Below are positions 8,075 to 17,065 of a DNA stretch of 64,000 nt, piece by piece. Origin of the DNA: Duganella fentianensis (GTDB lineage: Bacteria > Pseudomonadota > Gammaproteobacteria > Burkholderiales > Burkholderiaceae_D); assembly GCF_009857835.1 (NCBI RefSeq), contig NZ_WWCL01000004.1:682001-746000 (forward strand), given 5' to 3'. The position numbers were made by a program, and so were the translations under genes. Within the stretch, counting starts at the first letter, position 1, and each line of letters opens with the position of its first letter. The notes beneath the pieces are model-generated. The model made no database searches. It saw nothing but the letters and a program-made list of their open reading frames with translations, and had not been told where the DNA came from.

Positions 8075-8985
8075 TGGTGAGCGCGCCGGACAGTGGGCGT
8101 TTGAGCGCCGATATACCTGCGCGCGCGCTAGCGTGGGAGTGGGCCCCTATCGTCGTCGGTCTGCTGGTATTGTTCGTACCGACTTTCTGGGCGCTGTTTA
8201 ACGGCCCCTGGTCGAGCGAAGATCAGGCTCACGGCCCGGTGATTCTGCTGTTGTCACTGTGGCTGCTGTGGCGTGGTTGGCCGGCAATGATGGCGGCCAG
8301 CGCTACTCGCCCGGGCAGCAAGCTGGGATGGCCGCTGCTGCTGATCGGCTTGCTCGCCTATATACTGGGCCGCTCCCAGCAAATCAATCTGTTCGAACTG
8401 CTGGCCTTTATCGCGGTACTGCAAGCCGTGCTGCTGATCAAGCAGGGCGGTGCTGCCTTGCGCATGCTGTGGTTCCCGTTCTTCTTCATGCTGTTCATGA
8501 TCCCGCTACCAGGGGGGCTGGTCAGTCTGCTGACCATGCCGATGAAGATGGCCGTATCGTTTGTGGTCGAGCATCTGTTATTCTGGGTCGGCTATCCGAT
8601 CGCGCGTACCGGAGTGATCCTGCAGATTGGGCAGTACCAGTTGCTGGTGGCGGATGCCTGTGCCGGCCTGCAGACCTTCCTCACGCTGGAGTCGCTGGGC
8701 CTGCTGTATCTGAATGTGGTGCGGCATAACTCGGCATTGCGCAATATTGCCATCGCCATCTTGATCATTCCCATTTCGTTTACGGCCAATGTAATCCGGG
8801 TGATTTCGCTGACCCTGATTACCTATTATTTCGGCGACGCGGCGGGGCAGGGCTTCCTGCATGGCTTTGCCGGCATGGTGCTGTTCATGAGCGCGCTGAT
8901 GCTGATCCTGGCGCTCGATACCTTCCTGCAGTGGTGGGTGGGCCGGCGTGACAAGCCAGCGTTAGATACTGCGAGAATTGCATGA
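8071..8985 (+). CDS. xrtB: exosortase B (XrtB)
   Basis: A 304-residue inner-membrane protease with about eight hydrophobic spans. The exosortase catalytic triad is present: Cys197 in VADACAGLQT, Arg243 in TANVIRVIS and His264 in FLHGFAG. Exosortases cleave PEP-CTERM tails of secreted proteins, analogously to sortase or archaeosortase. The B subtype is supported by direct coupling to epsG upstream and epsI downstream, both through 4-base ATGA overlaps. A candidate substrate with VPEP and an Arg-rich tail is encoded at 38140. ATG at 8071 and 8074 are both possible starts. Confidence 0.93.
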   Translation: MMVSAPDSGRLSADIPARALAWEWAPIVVGLLVLFVPTFWALFNGPWSSEDQAHGPVILLLSLWLLWRGWPAMMAASATRPGSKLGWPLLLIGLLAYILGRSQQINLFELLAFIAVLQAVLLIKQGGAALRMLWFPFFFMLFMIPLPGGLVSLLTMPMKMAVSFVVEHLLFWVGYPIARTGVILQIGQYQLLVADACAGLQTFLTLESLGLLYLNVVRHNSALRNIAIAILIIPISFTANVIRVISLTLITYYFGDAAGQGFLHGFAGMVLFMSALMLILALDTFLQWWVGRRDKPALDTARIA

Positions 8986-9686
8986 ACAAGAACCGTGCTA
9001 TAAGTTTGTTACTGGGTGTACTGATGTGCTCGTCAGCGCTGGCTGCCTATGTGCTCACGCCTAAGGTGAAGGTGGCGGACCAGCATGCGCGTATCGATCT
9101 GGAAACCATGGTGCCGCGCGCTTTCGGTGACTGGCAAGTCGATCCCAATGCCGGCGGCAACGTGCTGCCATCGCCCGATGCCCAGGCCACGCTGGAAAAG
9201 ATCTACGATCAGATTCTGACCCGCACCTATGTCAATAGCCGTGGCGAGGCGATGATGCTGACCATTACCTATGGCTCTGCCCAGACCCAGGAATTGAAAG
9301 CCCACCGCCAGGAAGTGTGCTATGCGGCGCAAGGCTTCGAGATCCAGGGGCTGGAGCATCCGACTCTGCCTATCGCGGGGCGCCAGGTACCGGTTACCCG
9401 GATGTTCGCGGCCAAAGGCGAACGCAAGGAACCGGTGACCTACTGGTTCACCATGGGCGATCAGGTGGTGCTCAGCCGTACCGAACGTCTGTTGGTGCAG
9501 GTTAAGTATGCGTTTTCCGGTGTGATTCCGGATGGCATGCTGGTGCGCGTGTCGAATCTGAAACGCAATCCGCAGCAAGGGTATGAAGAGCAACGGGTAT
9601 TCCTCGATCAGATGATGAGTACTCTCAATAAAGACGCTACTGATAAATTGCTGGGTATAGACGGCCATCGTCCTGACATCCGCTGA
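8982..9686 (+). CDS. epsI: EpsI family protein, exosortase B-associated
   Basis: A 234-residue protein with an N-terminal signal/anchor (LLLGVLMCSSALAAYVLT). The conserved EpsI domain follows: PRAFGDWQVD near the start, an HRQEVCYAAQGFEI motif with the family His and Cys, and a VTYWFTMGDQ strand. EpsI is separate from or fused to exosortase in Eps systems and is needed for EPS production in methanolan-type loci; its biochemical role is unknown. It probably acts at the periplasmic face beside XrtB. Confidence 0.88.
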   Translation: MNKNRAISLLLGVLMCSSALAAYVLTPKVKVADQHARIDLETMVPRAFGDWQVDPNAGGNVLPSPDAQATLEKIYDQILTRTYVNSRGEAMMLTITYGSAQTQELKAHRQEVCYAAQGFEIQGLEHPTLPIAGRQVPVTRMFAAKGERKEPVTYWFTMGDQVVLSRTERLLVQVKYAFSGVIPDGMLVRVSNLKRNPQQGYEEQRVFLDQMMSTLNKDATDKLLGIDGHRPDIR

Positions 9687-9723
9687 GTGTGCTAGCGATC
9701 ACGTAAATTCTAGGATAAGCCGT

Positions 9724-11640
9724 ATGTGTGGAATTGCAGGATATGTAGACCGTTCGGGGCGGGTTGCCGGCCTGAATCAGGATCTGGATGAGGCGGTGCG
9801 CGCCTTGCGCCATCGCGGCCCCAATGACCAGGGCTGCTGGACTGAGCAGGCCGGGGTCGGCATAGGCCAGACCCGGCTGGCCATTCTGGATCTCTCGCCC
9901 AACGGTCATCAACCCATGGTGTCGGAAGATGGCCAGGTGGTGATGTCGTTTAACGGCGAAGTGTATAACTTCGCCGAGATTCGCGCGGAACTGGAACCGC
10001 TCGGTCACCATTTCCGCGGCACGGGCGACTCCGAAGTCATACTGGCCGCGTTCCGCCAGTGGGGTATGGAAGCGGTACAGCGCTTTATCGGCATGTTCGC
10101 CATCGCCCTGTGGGATAGCCGGACGCGCCGTCTTCATCTGCTGCGCGACCGGCTAGGCGTCAAGCCTCTGTACTACGGCTGGGATGGACAGGTACTCTGC
10201 TTCGCCTCTGAATTAAAAGCCCTGCGCGCTTTCCGCCACTGGACCCCGGCCATCGACCGCGATGCACTGGGCGAGTATTTCCAGTTCGGGTATATCAATG
10301 CGCCGCGCAGCATTTATCAGGGCATCGCCAAACTGGAACCGGGCCACTGGCTGGAACTGGCGGAAGACGGACCGCCCAGACTGCAGCGCTATTGGTCGGT
10401 ACTCGATGCCTGTAGCCAGCCCCTGAGCGGTACCGAAGAGGAACTGACGGCGCAGCTCGAAGCGCTGATGACCGATGCCTTCCGTCTGCGCATGGTGGCG
10501 GATGTGCCGGTAGGGGTGTTCCTGTCCGGCGGCATCGACTCGTCGCTGGTGACGGCATTGCTGCAAAAGGATGCCGAGCGTCCTATCCACACCTTTACTA
10601 TCGGCTTTGCCGAAGAGCGTTTCGATGAATCGCCGTTTGCCCGCCGGGTAGCCGAGCATCTGGGGACCGAACACACCTCGGCCATACTGCAGACGGATGA
10701 GGCCAAACGCATACTGCCCATGTGGGGGCAGTTGTATGATGAACCTTTCTTCGATTCCTCCGGCGTACCCACCTATCTGGTTTCGCGCATGGCCAGTGAG
10801 CAAGTCACCGTCGTGCTGTCGGCCGACGGCGGCGACGAAGCGTTCGGCGGCTACGGTATCTATGACTATATGTTGGCCAAGTGGCAGAAGCGCCAGAGCT
10901 GGCCGGCCGCATGGCTGGCGCTGTTGCAGGGCGTGCTGCCGCGCCTGCCCATCGACGCAACGGACCGGCTGGTAACCTGGCTGCCTTTGCCACAGTCACT
11001 GCGTCGGCTGCTGCGTACCAAGCTGATCGAACCTGCCATACAGCTGCGTGACGTGCTGTGTGCCAGCAGTCTGGGGGAGGCCTATGATGCCAAGTTCTCG
11101 GTATGGCCCAAGGCCAAAGTGGCGCGCCTGCTGGGACAGTTTCGCCGTGTGCGCGTGACGGCCGATAGCTATCCCGGCACCCCGGCCGACCAACTGGGCC
11201 TGTGGGACTTGCATCATTATCTGCCGGGTGATGTGCTGGCCAAGGTGGACCGTGCTTCGATGGCCGTCAGCATCGAAGGGCGCGAGCCGCTGCTGGACCA
11301 CCGGATTATCGAATTTGCCTACCGTCTGCCGCTGGCGCTGCGTCGCGGCAAGCTGGGTAACAAGCATATCCTGCGCAATATCCTGTACAAATACGTGCCG
11401 CGCGAGCTGATCGAGCGCCCCAAACGAGGTTTCGCCGTACCCTTGCTGGAGTGGTTGCGCGGCGATCTGGCCGAACTCGTCGACCGCTATCTGGACACCG
11501 ACGCAGTGCGCACCCAGGGCATACTCGATGCCGATCAGGTGGCCGCCACTGTGCGCGCTTTCCGGGACGGTGACGATCGCCTGGTGCAGCAAGTCTGGAC
11601 TCTGCTGGCATTCCAAATGTGGCATGAACAATGGATGTGA
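9724..11640 (+). CDS. asparagine synthase-type glutamine amidotransferase (copy 1)
   Basis: A 638-residue AsnB-like enzyme. The N-terminal class-II glutaminase begins Met-Cys2-Gly-Ile-Ala, leaving Cys2 as the nucleophile after Met removal. An HRGPNDQG motif and FNGEVYNFAEIR follow. The synthetase domain has the PP-loop FLSGGIDSS (near 266-274) and SADGGDEAFGGYG. In polysaccharide loci such enzymes often amidate uronic acids (WbpS-type) rather than make asparagine, and two uronate pathways are encoded in this cluster. Uronamide formation is inference. Its last 10 bases overlap the next glycosyltransferase. Confidence 0.88.
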   Translation: MCGIAGYVDRSGRVAGLNQDLDEAVRALRHRGPNDQGCWTEQAGVGIGQTRLAILDLSPNGHQPMVSEDGQVVMSFNGEVYNFAEIRAELEPLGHHFRGTGDSEVILAAFRQWGMEAVQRFIGMFAIALWDSRTRRLHLLRDRLGVKPLYYGWDGQVLCFASELKALRAFRHWTPAIDRDALGEYFQFGYINAPRSIYQGIAKLEPGHWLELAEDGPPRLQRYWSVLDACSQPLSGTEEELTAQLEALMTDAFRLRMVADVPVGVFLSGGIDSSLVTALLQKDAERPIHTFTIGFAEERFDESPFARRVAEHLGTEHTSAILQTDEAKRILPMWGQLYDEPFFDSSGVPTYLVSRMASEQVTVVLSADGGDEAFGGYGIYDYMLAKWQKRQSWPAAWLALLQGVLPRLPIDATDRLVTWLPLPQSLRRLLRTKLIEPAIQLRDVLCASSLGEAYDAKFSVWPKAKVARLLGQFRRVRVTADSYPGTPADQLGLWDLHHYLPGDVLAKVDRASMAVSIEGREPLLDHRIIEFAYRLPLALRRGKLGNKHILRNILYKYVPRELIERPKRGFAVPLLEWLRGDLAELVDRYLDTDAVRTQGILDADQVAATVRAFRDGDDRLVQQVWTLLAFQMWHEQWM

Positions 11641-12788
11641 AGCTTAAGCAGGCCGCGCCCGGACGGCGCCCCTCGGTGTGTTTTGTCGCGCCGGCAATTT
11701 ATCCGGTACTGGCACGCGACACGGGAATTGAAAGCGTGGGTGGGGCGGAGGTCCAGCAGGCCGTACTGGCGCGCACGCTGCAGCGGGCCGGCTACGAGGT
11801 CTCGGTGGTGACCATGGATTATGGCCAGCCGGCCATGGTGGAAATCGATGGTATCCGGGTTTATCGCGCCCATACCCCTGATGGCGGCCTGCCCGTGCTG
11901 CGCTTTGTGCATCCGCGCCTGACCTCGATCTGGTCGGCCATGCGACGGGCCGATGCGGATATTTATTATCAACGATCTTCCGGCATGCTCACCGGTGTGG
12001 TTGCCCAGTTCTGCCGTATGTATGGACGGCGCTTTATCTACGCGGCCGCGTCCGATGGCGACTTCTACCCGGCCTTGCCGCTGATAGCGCACGGGCGTGA
12101 CAAATGGCTGTACCGGCGTGGCCTGCGCCAGGCCGACGCCGTGGTGGTGCAGCACCCGGCGCAGCGCGAGGCCTGCGCCCAGCACTTTCTGCGTGCTGAC
12201 AGCCACATAGTGCCCAGCTGCCATGCTGGCGCCGCGGAGGCAAGTGCGGCTGCGGATGGTTATGTGCTCTGGGTCGGTACCATCAAGCCGCTGAAGCGGC
12301 CCGAGCTGTTTATCGAGCTGGCACGGCGCCTGCCACAGTTCCAGTTCCGGCTGGTGGGCGGTGGTAGCGGCAATGCGCTGTTCGAGCAGCTGCGCGAACA
12401 GGCAGCGGCACTGCCCAATCTGACGCTGACCGGCTTCGTGCCATATGCGGCGGTGGATCAGCAGTTTGCCGGCGCGCGGCTGTTCGTCAACACCTCCGAC
12501 TTCGAAGGTTTTCCCAATACCTTTCTGCAGGCCTGGTCGCGCGGGATTCCTGCCGTCAGCTTCTTTGATACGGGTGCTACCCATGAGGGCGGGCCCGTGT
12601 GCCGGCAGGTGCCGGATCTGGACGCCATGGCGGCCTGCGTGGCACGCCTGATGGGCGATGCCGCGGCCTGGCAGGCGGCCAGTGATCATGTGCGTCGCTA
12701 TTTCGATGCTAACCATACGCCATCGGCCGCTCTGCGCGCCTATGAGCAAGTATTCGCTGCCATGGGTGCAGCTGGTGGGGTTGTATGA
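11631..12788 (+). CDS. GT4-family glycosyltransferase, tandem copy A
   Basis: A 385-residue GT-B glycosyltransferase. The N-terminal acceptor domain opens CFVAPAIYPVLARDTG and has a VGGAEVQQ loop. The C-terminal donor domain has YVLWVGTIKPLKRPELF and the EX7E-type signature DFEGFPNTFLQAW. It presumably adds one sugar to the lipid-linked repeat unit on the cytoplasmic face. Donor and linkage cannot be read from sequence. It overlaps the amidotransferase by 10 bases and the next gene by 4, so the three are translationally coupled. The next gene is an obvious paralogue. Confidence 0.85.
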   Translation: MDVKLKQAAPGRRPSVCFVAPAIYPVLARDTGIESVGGAEVQQAVLARTLQRAGYEVSVVTMDYGQPAMVEIDGIRVYRAHTPDGGLPVLRFVHPRLTSIWSAMRRADADIYYQRSSGMLTGVVAQFCRMYGRRFIYAAASDGDFYPALPLIAHGRDKWLYRRGLRQADAVVVQHPAQREACAQHFLRADSHIVPSCHAGAAEASAAADGYVLWVGTIKPLKRPELFIELARRLPQFQFRLVGGGSGNALFEQLREQAAALPNLTLTGFVPYAAVDQQFAGARLFVNTSDFEGFPNTFLQAWSRGIPAVSFFDTGATHEGGPVCRQVPDLDAMAACVARLMGDAAAWQAASDHVRRYFDANHTPSAALRAYEQVFAAMGAAGGVV

Positions 12789-13963
12789 GTGTGAATGCCG
12801 TTGCAGGCCGTGCGCCGCTGGAGGAAAATCCCGCGCTGCCGCATATCTGTTTTGTCGCGCCTGATATCTATCCGGTACTGGTGGGGGACACCAGCATCCC
12901 GGTGGTGGGCGGTGCCGAGGTGCAGCAGTGTTTTCTGGCCCGAGGTCTGCGCCAGGCCGGTTATCGCGTCAGCATCGTCACCGGTGATTTCGGTCAGCCG
13001 GACCAGTGCGAAATCGACGGGATCCGCGTCTTCAAGATTATTCGCTCCACCCTGAACATTCCCGTACTACGCTATCTGCATCCGCGTCTGACTTCGATCT
13101 GGCAGGCTTGCCGCCGTGCCAATGCCGATATCTATTACCAGCGCTGCGCCTCGGCAGTGACCGGAGTGACGGTGGCCTATGCCAATTTCGCCCGGCGCAA
13201 AGCAGTATTTGCTGTTGCCAGCGACATCGATCTGTTGCCGGGCAAGGCCAACTCGAATGCAGCATTGCGTGAGCGCTGGCTGTTCGTGTACGGCTTGCGC
13301 CGCGCTGCGGCAGTGGTACTGCAAAATCCGTTACAGCAGCAGCGCCTGCTGGACTGGACTGGCCGTCAGGGCGTGCAGATTCCTAGCTGTTATGCCTTGC
13401 CTGCGCAGCGCAGCACAGCGCCCGGTGGCTACATCCTCTGGGTTGGCATGATGCGTCTGGCCAAGCGTCCGGAACTGGTGCTGGATCTGGCAGAACGTTT
13501 GCCCGGACTACGCTTCCGTCTGATCGGCGGCCCCTCGTCGAGCGGTGATGCGGACGATTATTTCCGCCACATCGAGGCACGCGCGCGCACATTGCCAAAT
13601 GTGGAATTCCTCGGTTTTGTTCCCTATGCGCAGGCCGAGCAGCACTTCGATGGCGCCGCACTGCTACTCAATACCTCGGTCATCGAAGGCTTCCCGAATA
13701 CCTTCCTGCAGGCATGGGCACGTGCTGTTCCATCCGTTTCCTTCTTCGATTGCGGCGCGCGCGATGCGCAAGGCACGCTGGGCGCCGTGGTGCCCGATGT
13801 CGATGCCATGGTGGCCCAGCTGGCGCTGCTGATGGGCGACGACGCGGCCCGTGCTGCGCTGGGCCAGCGCTGTCTCGATTACTTCCAGCACAAGCACCAT
13901 GTCAGCGCGGCCCTGAGCAAACTGCAACCGCTGCTGGCACAACTGCAGGAAGCCCAGCAATGA
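12785..13963 (+). CDS. GT4-family glycosyltransferase, tandem copy B
   Basis: A 392-residue GT-B enzyme, colinear with the preceding gene: CFVAPDIYPVLVGDTS, VVGGAEVQQ, YLHPRLTSIWQA, ADIYYQR, YILWVGMMRLAKRPEL and VIEGFPNTFLQAWAR all have direct counterparts there. The pair arose by tandem duplication and has diverged, so the two may use different donors or acceptors. The start ATG overlaps the upstream TGA. Wzx follows 22 bases later. Confidence 0.85.
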   Translation: MSVNAVAGRAPLEENPALPHICFVAPDIYPVLVGDTSIPVVGGAEVQQCFLARGLRQAGYRVSIVTGDFGQPDQCEIDGIRVFKIIRSTLNIPVLRYLHPRLTSIWQACRRANADIYYQRCASAVTGVTVAYANFARRKAVFAVASDIDLLPGKANSNAALRERWLFVYGLRRAAAVVLQNPLQQQRLLDWTGRQGVQIPSCYALPAQRSTAPGGYILWVGMMRLAKRPELVLDLAERLPGLRFRLIGGPSSSGDADDYFRHIEARARTLPNVEFLGFVPYAQAEQHFDGAALLLNTSVIEGFPNTFLQAWARAVPSVSFFDCGARDAQGTLGAVVPDVDAMVAQLALLMGDDAARAALGQRCLDYFQHKHHVSAALSKLQPLLAQLQEAQQ

Positions 13964-13985
13964 CGAACGCAGGCGGAGCAAGTTT

Positions 13986-15248
13986 ATGGCGTTAAAAGTT
14001 GCGCTGATATGGGGGGCAGGACAGACCGCTCTGAAGATGGTGCTGAGTTTTCTGAGCATCAAGATTACGGCCGTCTATCTGGGGCCGGTAGGTCTGGCCA
14101 TGGTGGGCCAGTTCGGTAATTTCTTTACGCTGCTGCAGGCGGTGGTGGGGAGTGCCCTGAATACGGGGGTGACCAATCTCAGTGCCCAGACGGATGACCG
14201 CGCGCAGCTGCGCCGGGTGTGGGGCACGGCCATGAGCGGTTCCCTGCTGTTAGGCGGAGCGATGGCGCTGTTGGTCGCGCTGGCTTCCTATCCGATTGCC
14301 CAGTGGCTGCTCAAGGATGGGGCCTACTGGCCGGCCGTAGTGGGGGGCGCCGTCAGTGTGCCGGTGGTGATGGTGGGATTGGTGCTGAATGGCGCAATTA
14401 ATGGCCGCAAGCAGATTTCCTTGCTGGGCCGCATAGGTATGGGGGGCGCGCTGGCCGGCACTCTGGTGTTTGTGCCGCTGTGCTATCTGTTCGGTGTATG
14501 GGGCGGCTTGTTCGCTTATTCGCTGTCCACTTGCTGTGTATGTCTGGTAACGGTGATTGCCGTGTATTGGTCGCGTGACTGGCACTGGGCCGATTTCGGC
14601 CTGTGCTGGGACAGTGCGGTGGCGCGCCAGTTGCTGGCATTTTTCCCCATGCTGCTAGTACATGCCGTTGCCGAGCCGATTGCGCCACTGCTGATGCGCG
14701 ATGCCATGTTGGCTAATCTGGGCGCCACCAGTACTGGTTTCTGGCAGGCAGCGCTGAGGCTGTCCGATATGTATACGCTGGTGGTGACGACGGCCGTCAC
14801 CATGTTTCTCATGCCCCATCTGGCATCGATTAAAGATGATCGCCAGTTCGGCCGCGAACTGTGGCGCATGATGCTGCAGGTTGCCGGTATTACGGCGCTG
14901 GGGGCTGGTGTGATCTATCTGTGCCGTGATCTGGTGATCTCTATCGTGTTCACCCGCGAGTTCCGTCCCGTCCGTGATCTGCTCGCCTATCTGTTTTTAG
15001 GGAATATTTTCAAGCTGGCGTCGTGGCCTCTGCGCATGGCCTTGGTCATCAAGCTGCGCGCCAAATGGTATATTTTGGTGGAAATCGGGGTAGCGCTGGC
15101 GCAGATCGGCCTGACCCACTGGTGGCTGGCCGATCTCGGGGCCAATGCCGCTAACGCCGCCTATGCGGTTTCATTCGGACTGGCCTTGGTCATCCTCCTC
15201 TATTCGAACAAGGATTATTTGTATGGGCTACAGCGTCAAAAAAGCTAA
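13986..15248 (+). CDS. polysaccharide flippase (Wzx/O-antigen translocase-like)
   Basis: A 420-residue MATE/MVF-superfamily membrane protein with 12 or more predicted spans and no long soluble domains. The start MALKVALIWGAGQTALKMVLSFLSIKITAVYLGP is typical of Wzx/RfbX translocases that flip undecaprenyl-linked repeats to the periplasm. Presence of a polymerase-like gene immediately downstream, plus EpsF and EpsE, supports a Wzx/Wzy-type route. Its last 26 bases overlap the next gene, whose SD (AAGGA) lies within this coding sequence. Confidence 0.82.
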   Translation: MALKVALIWGAGQTALKMVLSFLSIKITAVYLGPVGLAMVGQFGNFFTLLQAVVGSALNTGVTNLSAQTDDRAQLRRVWGTAMSGSLLLGGAMALLVALASYPIAQWLLKDGAYWPAVVGGAVSVPVVMVGLVLNGAINGRKQISLLGRIGMGGALAGTLVFVPLCYLFGVWGGLFAYSLSTCCVCLVTVIAVYWSRDWHWADFGLCWDSAVARQLLAFFPMLLVHAVAEPIAPLLMRDAMLANLGATSTGFWQAALRLSDMYTLVVTTAVTMFLMPHLASIKDDRQFGRELWRMMLQVAGITALGAGVIYLCRDLVISIVFTREFRPVRDLLAYLFLGNIFKLASWPLRMALVIKLRAKWYILVEIGVALAQIGLTHWWLADLGANAANAAYAVSFGLALVILLYSNKDYLYGLQRQKS

Positions 15249-16713
15249 GAGCTCCCACTGGGTAGCCATGCTCATTGGGCTTACTCTGGCGGTCGTCTTT
15301 GGACTCATCGGTGCAGTGGCCGATGGCTGGCTGGCCTTGCTGCTGTTCGCCCCGATTATCCCGGTGGCGCTGGTGCTGGCCGATTTCCGCATAGGTGCGG
15401 TGCTGCTGATGGTCCTGCTGCCTTTGCAAAACTCGCCACTGCTACCTAACTTCACGGGCTTCAACATCATTAACTTCATCGTGCTGGGCACCATGGTGTC
15501 GATGTACCTCAGCTATTTTGGCGGCAAGGTGAAGTTTTTCCGTATCTCCAAAGTGTACTGGTGGGCTTATTTGCTACCTATCTTCGTGGGCGCTGCAATC
15601 GGAGTGATGCATTTGGGTAATGTTCCCAATATAGATGACTTCATTCTGTACCAGACACCATTCAAGTATTTGATAGGTATGATTATCAAGCCTCTGTTCA
15701 CGCTGCTGGTGGCCTGGATGGTGGGTGTGGCTGTGACCCGCAGCAAGCGTCCCGAACTGTTCCTGGTCCCCCTGGTCCTGACGGCCGTAATGCCAGCCAT
15801 TCTGGTCATCGTTTTCGTCTTCCGCAACGGTTTGAGCCTGGCCATGCTGGCCAGCGAACACCAGCGCGGATTGTTGTCCAGTCTGGGCATGCATGCCAAC
15901 GGTTTTGGTCAGTTCTTTGGGCTGGGCTTTATTCTGCTGCTCTTCTTGTTCCCGGTGGTGACCCAGCTGCGCCATCGTATCTGGCTGACCATCTCGCTGG
16001 CTCTGGTGACGCTGGCCTTGCTGATGACGTTCTCGCGCGGTGGTTATGTAGTGGCGCTGGTGGGCATGCTGAGTTTCCTGTTCATACAGCGGCGCCTGCG
16101 CTATGCTGTAGTGCTGGCCTGCTTCGCGGTGGCGGCTGCGTTTCTGGCGCCTGACGCCGTGGTGGGGCGGGTTACAACTGGCTTGAATGCCTCCGCTACA
16201 AGCAAGATGAAAGCCGGTAAGGTGGATGAACTGACGGCGGGACGGGTGTGGATTTGGGGCCAGGTGGTACCGGAAATTGCCCGCAGCCCAGTGTGGGGGC
16301 GCGGCGTCGGTTCGATTGCCTGGTCGGAACCAGTACAGCGCGGCTTGCTGTTCTATATTCACCCGCACAATATGTTCCTGCGCCTGTTGATGGACTTGGG
16401 TTTGCTCGGCTTTATGGTGATGGCTTACTTCACCCGCTATCTGTTCCGGCAGCTGCGTGCGGTAGGGAAGATACCCGGACAATCACCCTATGTGGTGGCA
16501 TTGGCTCAAGGCATGGTGATCGTCCTGTTGGGGATACTGGTGAGCGGAATGTCGGGCGGACACTACATTGCCGGCCCGGAGACGGTGATATTCTGGATGG
16601 GCTTGGGGGTGCTGTTGCCATTCTTGCCACGCCCTGCCAAGCGTGGCTCAGCAGCAGTGACCCAGCCGGAGGTAGACAGCAGGGTGTCAACGGGGAGCCG
16701 GACGGCAGGGTAG
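15223..16713 (+). CDS. O-antigen ligase/polymerase-like (Wzy) membrane protein
   Basis: A 496-residue inner-membrane protein with about 11-12 spans. It has a Wzy_C-type core with FSRGGYVVALVGMLSFLF and a large periplasmic loop (AGRVWIWGQVVPEIARSPVWGRGVGS ... HPHNMFLRLLMDLG) that contains the HNMFL motif of O-antigen ligases and polymerases. It likely polymerises the repeat units. The ATG at 15223 is chosen over the open frame extending to 15145 because it has an AAGGA SD 9 bases upstream; the extra residues read as the flippase gene in another frame. Confidence 0.8.
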   Translation: MGYSVKKAKSSHWVAMLIGLTLAVVFGLIGAVADGWLALLLFAPIIPVALVLADFRIGAVLLMVLLPLQNSPLLPNFTGFNIINFIVLGTMVSMYLSYFGGKVKFFRISKVYWWAYLLPIFVGAAIGVMHLGNVPNIDDFILYQTPFKYLIGMIIKPLFTLLVAWMVGVAVTRSKRPELFLVPLVLTAVMPAILVIVFVFRNGLSLAMLASEHQRGLLSSLGMHANGFGQFFGLGFILLLFLFPVVTQLRHRIWLTISLALVTLALLMTFSRGGYVVALVGMLSFLFIQRRLRYAVVLACFAVAAAFLAPDAVVGRVTTGLNASATSKMKAGKVDELTAGRVWIWGQVVPEIARSPVWGRGVGSIAWSEPVQRGLLFYIHPHNMFLRLLMDLGLLGFMVMAYFTRYLFRQLRAVGKIPGQSPYVVALAQGMVIVLLGILVSGMSGGHYIAGPETVIFWMGLGVLLPFLPRPAKRGSAAVTQPEVDSRVSTGSRTAG

Positions 16714-17065
16714 TAACAGGCGTCAAACAGGTGTTGAAAGCTTGCCATGCCCGGTCTGTGGCAAGCGCTGCAAGCTTTCATGCCGAGGTGTAAAGGCTTG
16801 TTGTTTATGTCATCATTATTTCCGTGTGGCTATTTGGATGCGTGACAGAAAAATGATTTTTTTCGGTAATTGTTTGAAGTTTTTTGTGCTAGGATGAATT
16901 ATTGCGTCGCTGCATTGATGTTTAGACGGCCTATACCGGCAGCAGAAATTGCCCAGTAACAGCGTACGCGATGGTCCCGACGGGTAAGGCAAGGCGGGAC
17001 GGGATGCTGTGCATAGGCGTGCACGATAGCACATTAATATTGAATATCTTTTCTGGATAATGCTC
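16714..17065. other. 352-base intergenic region with predicted RNA structure
   Basis: No ORF of note. It contains overlapping inverted repeats right after the polymerase gene (separate entry). It is then AT-rich to about 16920 and GC-richer near 16960-17030. In that last part GTCCCG (16974-16979) can pair with CGGGAC (16995-17000), and GTGCA can pair with TGCAC around 17009-17023. This looks like a structured 5' leader for the following secreted protein. I could not match it to a known riboswitch. Confidence 0.5.
16736..16779 (+). repeat. nested, mutually overlapping inverted repeats after the polymerase gene
   Basis: GAAAGCTTG (16736-16744) pairs perfectly with CAAGCTTTC (16771-16779). Inside, CTTGCCA (16741-16747) pairs with TGGCAAG (16759-16765). 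The two stems share bases 16741-16744, so they are alternatives. No T-run follows directly, so this is not a standard terminator; RNA end protection or attenuation are possible. Confidence 0.5.

Noticed and set aside
16960..17060. Riboswitch (for example c-di-GMP class) in the leader of the secreted protein
   Set aside because: Stems are present but I could not find the conserved receptor sequences of any class I know.
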